From assembly GCA_018223125.1 (NCBI GenBank), contig JAAEZA010000007.1, positions 1 through 64,000 on the forward strand: a stretch of 64,000 nt of DNA. Reading direction: 5' to 3'. The notes under the pieces are model-generated. The model was not told the origin of the DNA and searched no databases. It was given only the letters and a program-made list of their open reading frames with translations. This document shows, piece after piece, positions 60,239 through 64,000 of the stretch. Made by a program: the position numbers and the translations under genes. Positions within the stretch are counted from its first letter, which is position 1. The number at the start of each line of letters is the position of its first letter. The DNA comes from Paracoccaceae bacterium (GTDB lineage Bacteria > Pseudomonadota > Alphaproteobacteria > Rhodobacterales > Rhodobacteraceae).

Positions 60239-62308
60239 TCAGTCAACGGCCAGTTCGGTGATTTCACGGCGGAACGGAAGGGCATCCCCGATGTCCTCTC
60301 CGTCCAGTTCCCGCGCATAGCGGTGTCCGGCATAGGTGGCCCATGCAATCGGGCCGGGGGCATTGGCATCCCCGATCAGTCTAACCGATTTGATCCCCGC
60401 ATCTGCCCATTCGGATTCCCGTGATTTCAGGTGGTGGTACAACCCGTTGTTTTCGAGCTTGCTGGCGACCATGACCACAGCATCGCAGTCAAAATTTTGC
60501 TCGGTGCCAGTGTAGACGCAGTCGGATACCACATGCCCCGATTCAATTTGTGTAACGCCTCGGTTCAACACGACGTTAACGCCCATCCCCGCCAGTTTCT
60601 TGTGGATCGCATGTTGTTCCAGGGTGTTGACCGTCCAGTCCGACAGATAGGCCGAAGGGGTGATGATCGTGACGTCACATCCTGCACTGACAAGGAGTTC
60701 CGCCAGAACGCCGCCCATGTAGTAATGATCGTCATCATAGATCACGATTTTTCCTGACGGGATTTTTCCGTCCATGATGTGATCCGGCGTATAGAGCGGC
60801 ATGTCCCCGTTAACGGGCATCGGCACCACATGCTGGCGGCTGACACCGTCGTCCCGCCATCTGGCACCGGTTGCGATACAGATGTTTTCAAACCCGAATT
60901 CCAGTATGCTGCCTGCATCCAACGCGCTGTCGAAATAGGTTTCCACATTGGCTTTCTGGCTGATCTGGTATTCGCGGTAATCCACCACACGTCCCCATGC
61001 ACTCAGCCCCGGAAGCTGTCGTTCTCGGGTGACACGGCCACCCAGAACCGTTTTGGCTTCGGCCAGTGCCACATCGTAACCCCGTTCCGCCAGTGCGCGG
61101 GTGGCTTCCAGTCCTGCAGGGCCGGAGCCGACGACGAGCACCGAACTGCTGGTCCCTTTGGCGTTCATCTGTTCAGGATGCCAGCCCTTGCGCCATTCCT
61201 CCATAAAGGTCGGGTTCTGGGTGCAGCGGCTGATGGACATGGTCATGTCGCCCGTGATGCAGATATTGCACCCGATACATTCGCGGATGTCCTCGATCCG
61301 GCCTTCCTCGATCTTTTTGGGCAGGAACGGGTCAGCGATAGAGGGCCGCGCGCAGCCGATAAAATCCAGCGTGCCGCTGCGGATCATCTTGGCCATAACA
61401 TCCGGAGATGTGAACCGCCCCACCCCGACGATCGGTTTGTCGGTCAGATCATGGATGCCCCGCACCAGTTGCTCCTGCGCGGCCTCCTCCTTGAAGCGGG
61501 ACGGGCCGGAGCAATCCTCCCAAGTGCCCTGTGCCAGATCCCAAAGGTCCGGCAGGTCACGGTTCATTTCGATGAAGTCGCGCACTTCGGCGTTGGAAAA
61601 GCCCAGATCCCCGATGGTTTCATCCAGACTGACCCGAAGGGTAATCCCCATCGTATCCCCCACCGCATCCCGCATGTCCGAGATCACCTCGTTCACGAAA
61701 CGGGCGCGGTTTTCTAGGCTGCCGCCGTATTCATCGGAACGCTGGTTAGTGGCGCGGCTTAAAAAATGCTGGAAGATGCCAAAGCCGTGTGCCCCGTAAA
61801 GGCAGATCAGGTCAAAGTCCGCGTCTTTGGAGCGTTTCGCCGCATTCACAAACCAGCGCCGCAGGTCGCGGATGTCCGTTTTGTCGAGCGCACGGGCCTG
61901 TACCGGATCATTGGTAAAGGTGCGGATCGGCATGGCTGAAACCGCAAGGGGCACTTCCTTACTGTAAAGATTCGGCCCGTTGATACCGGAATAGGCCAGC
62001 TGGATCCCCGCAAGCGCGCCGTGTTCCTTCATCTTTTCCGACATTTTGCGCAACTGGGGGATGTCTTTATCCTCCCAAAGCCGCAACTCGATAAAGGGGG
62101 TGATTTCCGACGTGTGGTGCATTTCACATTGTTCGGTAAAGACCACGCCCCAGCCGCCTTGGGATTTGATCCCGCGCATCGCTGCCGCTGCAGACGGATC
62201 GCGGTAACCGCCGCCGTTGCAATGGGGCACCTGATAGAAACGGTTCTTGGATGTTACAGGGCCGATGTCCATCGGTTCGAACAATATATCATAACGGGGA
62301 TCGCGCAC
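60239..62308 (-). CDS. Trimethylamine dehydrogenase-family FMN/4Fe-4S oxidoreductase, altered substrate pocket
   Basis: 689 aa from GTG 62308, with AAGGAGG 6 bases upstream; a longer frame to 62434 is rejected. Domain order: OYE-type FMN barrel (1-370), 4Fe-4S cluster RECIGCNICIT plus a fourth Cys in SRCTQNPT, then two nucleotide-binding domains (SSVLVVGSGPAGLEATRAL). The Cys of NRFYQVPHCNGGG matches the 6-S-cysteinyl-FMN Cys30 of trimethylamine dehydrogenase. By my alignment, pocket Tyr60 is Gln (FTEQCEM), Trp105 is Ala, and Trp355 is Asp, so the trimethylammonium cage is largely lost. A secondary amine such as dimethylglycine, N-methylproline or histamine is more likely. A LysR gene is upstream on the same strand. 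Confidence 0.88.
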   Translation of the reverse strand: MRDPRYDILFEPMDIGPVTSKNRFYQVPHCNGGGYRDPSAAAAMRGIKSQGGWGVVFTEQCEMHHTSEITPFIELRLWEDKDIPQLRKMSEKMKEHGALAGIQLAYSGINGPNLYSKEVPLAVSAMPIRTFTNDPVQARALDKTDIRDLRRWFVNAAKRSKDADFDLICLYGAHGFGIFQHFLSRATNQRSDEYGGSLENRARFVNEVISDMRDAVGDTMGITLRVSLDETIGDLGFSNAEVRDFIEMNRDLPDLWDLAQGTWEDCSGPSRFKEEAAQEQLVRGIHDLTDKPIVGVGRFTSPDVMAKMIRSGTLDFIGCARPSIADPFLPKKIEEGRIEDIRECIGCNICITGDMTMSISRCTQNPTFMEEWRKGWHPEQMNAKGTSSSVLVVGSGPAGLEATRALAERGYDVALAEAKTVLGGRVTRERQLPGLSAWGRVVDYREYQISQKANVETYFDSALDAGSILEFGFENICIATGARWRDDGVSRQHVVPMPVNGDMPLYTPDHIMDGKIPSGKIVIYDDDHYYMGGVLAELLVSAGCDVTIITPSAYLSDWTVNTLEQHAIHKKLAGMGVNVVLNRGVTQIESGHVVSDCVYTGTEQNFDCDAVVMVASKLENNGLYHHLKSRESEWADAGIKSVRLIGDANAPGPIAWATYAGHRYARELDGEDIGDALPFRREITELAVD

Positions 62309-62399
62309 GGGCACCTCCTTAGGCTGCAATTGCGCGCAGATTAACCCTCGCGTGAAGCGGGCAACAGTCTGGCTTGCAAAACCGCTGCTTAGGCCGCGC

Positions 62400-63350
62400 C
62401 TAATCCGCCGCTTTGGTGTCCTTGGCAGTGACATTCAGGCCCGGCAAACGCCCGTCGCGGTATTCCGTCAGACAGTGCTGCATGAAGGCGCGGATCACGC
62501 TGGCGCTGTCAGCATCTTTTGAAGCCAATAGCCCGAGTTGCATCGGGCGGGCTTCCCCGTTCAGGGGAACAAAACACAAGGGTTTGCCATCCGGTGACAG
62601 ATCGTTCAATGGGCGCACGTTGGCGATGGAGAACCCGAAACCATTGGCCACAAGGCTGCGCATGACGGCCATATCCCGCGTGCGTTCCGTCACTTTCGGC
62701 TTGGCGCCGGAAGCACCGAAAAACGACAGGAAATATTCCGAACTGAAGGGCAGGTCCAGCAGGACCATCGGGTAGGGCAGCAGATCCTCGACGCTGACGC
62801 TGGCGCGCACGGCCAGCGGATGATCGGGCTTCAGGATTGCATAAGGGGGCAGGGTAGCGATCGGCTGGAATTTAAGATCACTCGGCAGATCAAGGTCATA
62901 GGTCAGTGCGATGTCGATTTCGCCGCGCCGTAATTTGCTGAAAATCTGCGCCTGATCCAGTTCGTGCTGGGTGACGCGCACATCGGGAAACAGCGCCTCG
63001 AAACTGGCCCGCAGCGCAGGGACAACCATCTGGGCAAAGGTCAGCAGCACGCCGATGGATAGCGGGCCCTGCACGTTTCCGGATACGTCCGCCGCGAGAT
63101 CCACCAGCTTTTCAGCGTTATCGAGCACCAGCTTGGCCTGCTTCATCATTTCGCGCCCTGCCAGTGTCAGGGACAAACCTTGCGCATGCTGGCGCACGAA
63201 CAGGGGCAGGCCGAACTCTTTTTCAAGCTGGTTCACCGCAGCAGAAATGGACGGCGAGGACACGTTCACCTTTTCGGCCGCCATCGCGATACTTCCCATT
63301 TCACCAACGGCAACGAAATATTCAAGCTGGCGCAGGGTGAATCTCAGCAT
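62400..63350 (-). CDS. LysR-family transcriptional regulator
   Basis: 316 aa from ATG 63350 with GAGGAC about 12 bases upstream. N-terminal winged helix: FTLRQLEYFVAVGEMGSIAM and VSSPSISAAVNQLEKEFGLP; then the two-lobe effector domain (LSIGVLLTFAQMVVPALRAS). It precedes the flavoprotein gene by 91 bases on the same strand and most likely controls it; the effector would be a methylated amine or its product. C-terminal tail (NVTAKDTKAAD) is unremarkable. Confidence 0.9.
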   Translation of the reverse strand: MLRFTLRQLEYFVAVGEMGSIAMAAEKVNVSSPSISAAVNQLEKEFGLPLFVRQHAQGLSLTLAGREMMKQAKLVLDNAEKLVDLAADVSGNVQGPLSIGVLLTFAQMVVPALRASFEALFPDVRVTQHELDQAQIFSKLRRGEIDIALTYDLDLPSDLKFQPIATLPPYAILKPDHPLAVRASVSVEDLLPYPMVLLDLPFSSEYFLSFFGASGAKPKVTERTRDMAVMRSLVANGFGFSIANVRPLNDLSPDGKPLCFVPLNGEARPMQLGLLASKDADSASVIRAFMQHCLTEYRDGRLPGLNVTAKDTKAAD

Positions 63351-63443
63351 CGGGTTTCCAGTCCTCAAACGCGGCGACGTGCAGCGGGTATGCCCCTGTT
63401 ATAGCGGCAGGAATTTGCAAGGGGAAGATATGGCCTTCAGGGT

Positions 63444-64000
63444 TCAATCGTCCCCCGGCACACCGTAGGAGGGGGCCTCACGCGGATCAAGCGCCCGTAG
63501 CACATAGGCGTCCAGCTGGGGCTTGTAGATCTCCCAGGCGGTGGCGATATTTTCAATCGGGCAGTCTTGCGTCCAGTCGCAGCGCAGATCGGCCACAGGC
63601 CAACTGACCTTATCCACAATCATCATACCGGCAGAATGGACCGGACCGGCCTCACCACCCGCGTTCAGACCAGCCCGCATCGCGGCGATCAGACGATCCC
63701 CGATATGGCCCGATGCCGCAAGATAGCCGTCCACAATGGCCTGTGGCACCGTGTCATTGGCCAGAAGATTGCCCCCCGACGCCACATTTTCGGCCATCGC
63801 CTGTGTCCAGATCCCCAGCGAGTTCGGGCCCGAATGAATGGCGGTGCGTCCTTCGTAATCCACGGCGAGCACTTGTCTGTACTCGATGAACTTCCCACGC
63901 GCCCTGACCTGATCAATCGCCTTTTCCGCGCCAAGCCCTTGCCCCATCAGATCAAGCGCAAGGGGTCCAAGGCTCGGGTCGGTGACATTTTGCGTCGCCA
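63444..64000 (-). CDS. DUF1028 family protein (N-terminus beyond the window)
   Basis: About 185 C-terminal residues; the frame is open through position 64000. DUF1028 (Ntn-hydrolase-like) features: ATQNVTDPSLGPLALDLMG, RQVLAVDYEGRTAIHSGPNS, VASGGNLLANDTVPQAIVDG and AGGEAGPVHSAGMMIVDKVS. The late SWPVADLRCDWTQD matches the family's conserved end. DUF1028 proteins often neighbour amine and amino-acid catabolic genes; the reaction is unknown. It reads leftward toward the LysR gene across a 93-base gap. Confidence 0.85.
   Translation of the reverse strand, partial: ATQNVTDPSLGPLALDLMGQGLGAEKAIDQVRARGKFIEYRQVLAVDYEGRTAIHSGPNSLGIWTQAMAENVASGGNLLANDTVPQAIVDGYLAASGHIGDRLIAAMRAGLNAGGEAGPVHSAGMMIVDKVSWPVADLRCDWTQDCPIENIATAWEIYKPQLDAYVLRALDPREAPSYGVPGDD

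Noticed and set aside
60239-62308. Naming the flavoprotein trimethylamine dehydrogenase
   Set aside because: The trimethylammonium cage residues appear replaced, so the name would be misleading.
1-64000. tRNA, rRNA, CRISPR arrays, insertion sequences or prophage
   Set aside because: I looked for these and found no cloverleaf, spaced direct repeats, transposase or integrase frames that I could support.

Overview
The window is a densely packed, GC-rich chromosomal segment of an alphaproteobacterium, most likely a Roseobacter-group member of the Rhodobacteraceae. The evidence is three complete TRAP transporters, catabolic operons joined by ATGA or TGATG start/stop overlaps, a spermidine/putrescine ABC operon, and the thiamine salvage cluster. 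I see no rRNA, tRNA, CRISPR array, phage or intact insertion sequence. With the gene calls below, no gene-free stretch exceeds about 290 bases. The largest gaps are 3934-4217, 11963-12224 and 49729-49995.

Layout. 1-3.9 kb (minus strand): TRAP operon dctPQM, then an OsmC-like protein and a cytochrome P450 cut by the window edge. 4.2-15.3 kb: a divergent regulon. Leftward are mtnK, mtnA, a SorC regulator and a class II aldolase. This is the gene set of the DHAP shunt, which recycles 5-methylthioribose and 5-deoxyribose from S-adenosylmethionine by-products. Rightward are a ribose-type ABC importer, a split transketolase and a RuBisCO-like protein. 15.3-23.1 kb: an uncharacterised catabolic locus with a MarR regulator, TRAP transporter, beta-hydroxyacid dehydrogenase and IlvD-type dehydratase, divergent from a hydroxypyruvate isomerase-like protein and an HpaH-like hydratase. 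23.1-26.9 kb: arsJ plus its partner GAPDH (arsenate detoxification), a DUF411 protein, a decayed multicopper oxidase and a cytochrome c fragment.

27.1-32.5 kb: the lower homoprotocatechuate (4-hydroxyphenylacetate) meta-cleavage operon hpaF-E-D-G-H-I. 32.5-41.6 kb: an internally duplicated unknown protein divergent from an operon of an IclR regulator, three thiamine-diphosphate enzyme genes (E1 alpha, E1 beta, acetolactate-synthase-like), a TRAP transporter and a short-chain dehydrogenase. 41.7-49.3 kb: a TPP riboswitch followed by thiD-O-S-G-E-F and the pyrimidine-salvage genes thiY-tenA-thiZ-thiX. 49.4-54.2 kb: small membrane and stress-type proteins, a Na/phosphate cotransporter and a YqaA protein. 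54.2-60.0 kb: a polyamine ABC operon with an acetylpolyamine amidohydrolase-like enzyme and a nitrilase-family amidase. 60.2-64 kb: a trimethylamine-dehydrogenase-family flavoprotein with an altered substrate pocket, a LysR regulator and a partial DUF1028 protein.

The most interesting region is 4.2-15.3 kb. There the DHAP-shunt kinase, isomerase and aldolase share one divergent control region with a dedicated importer, a split transketolase and a RuBisCO-like protein. That combination suggests a second, undescribed fate for 5-deoxy- or 5-methylthio-pentose phosphates. All functions are inferred from sequence reading alone; no database search was run.
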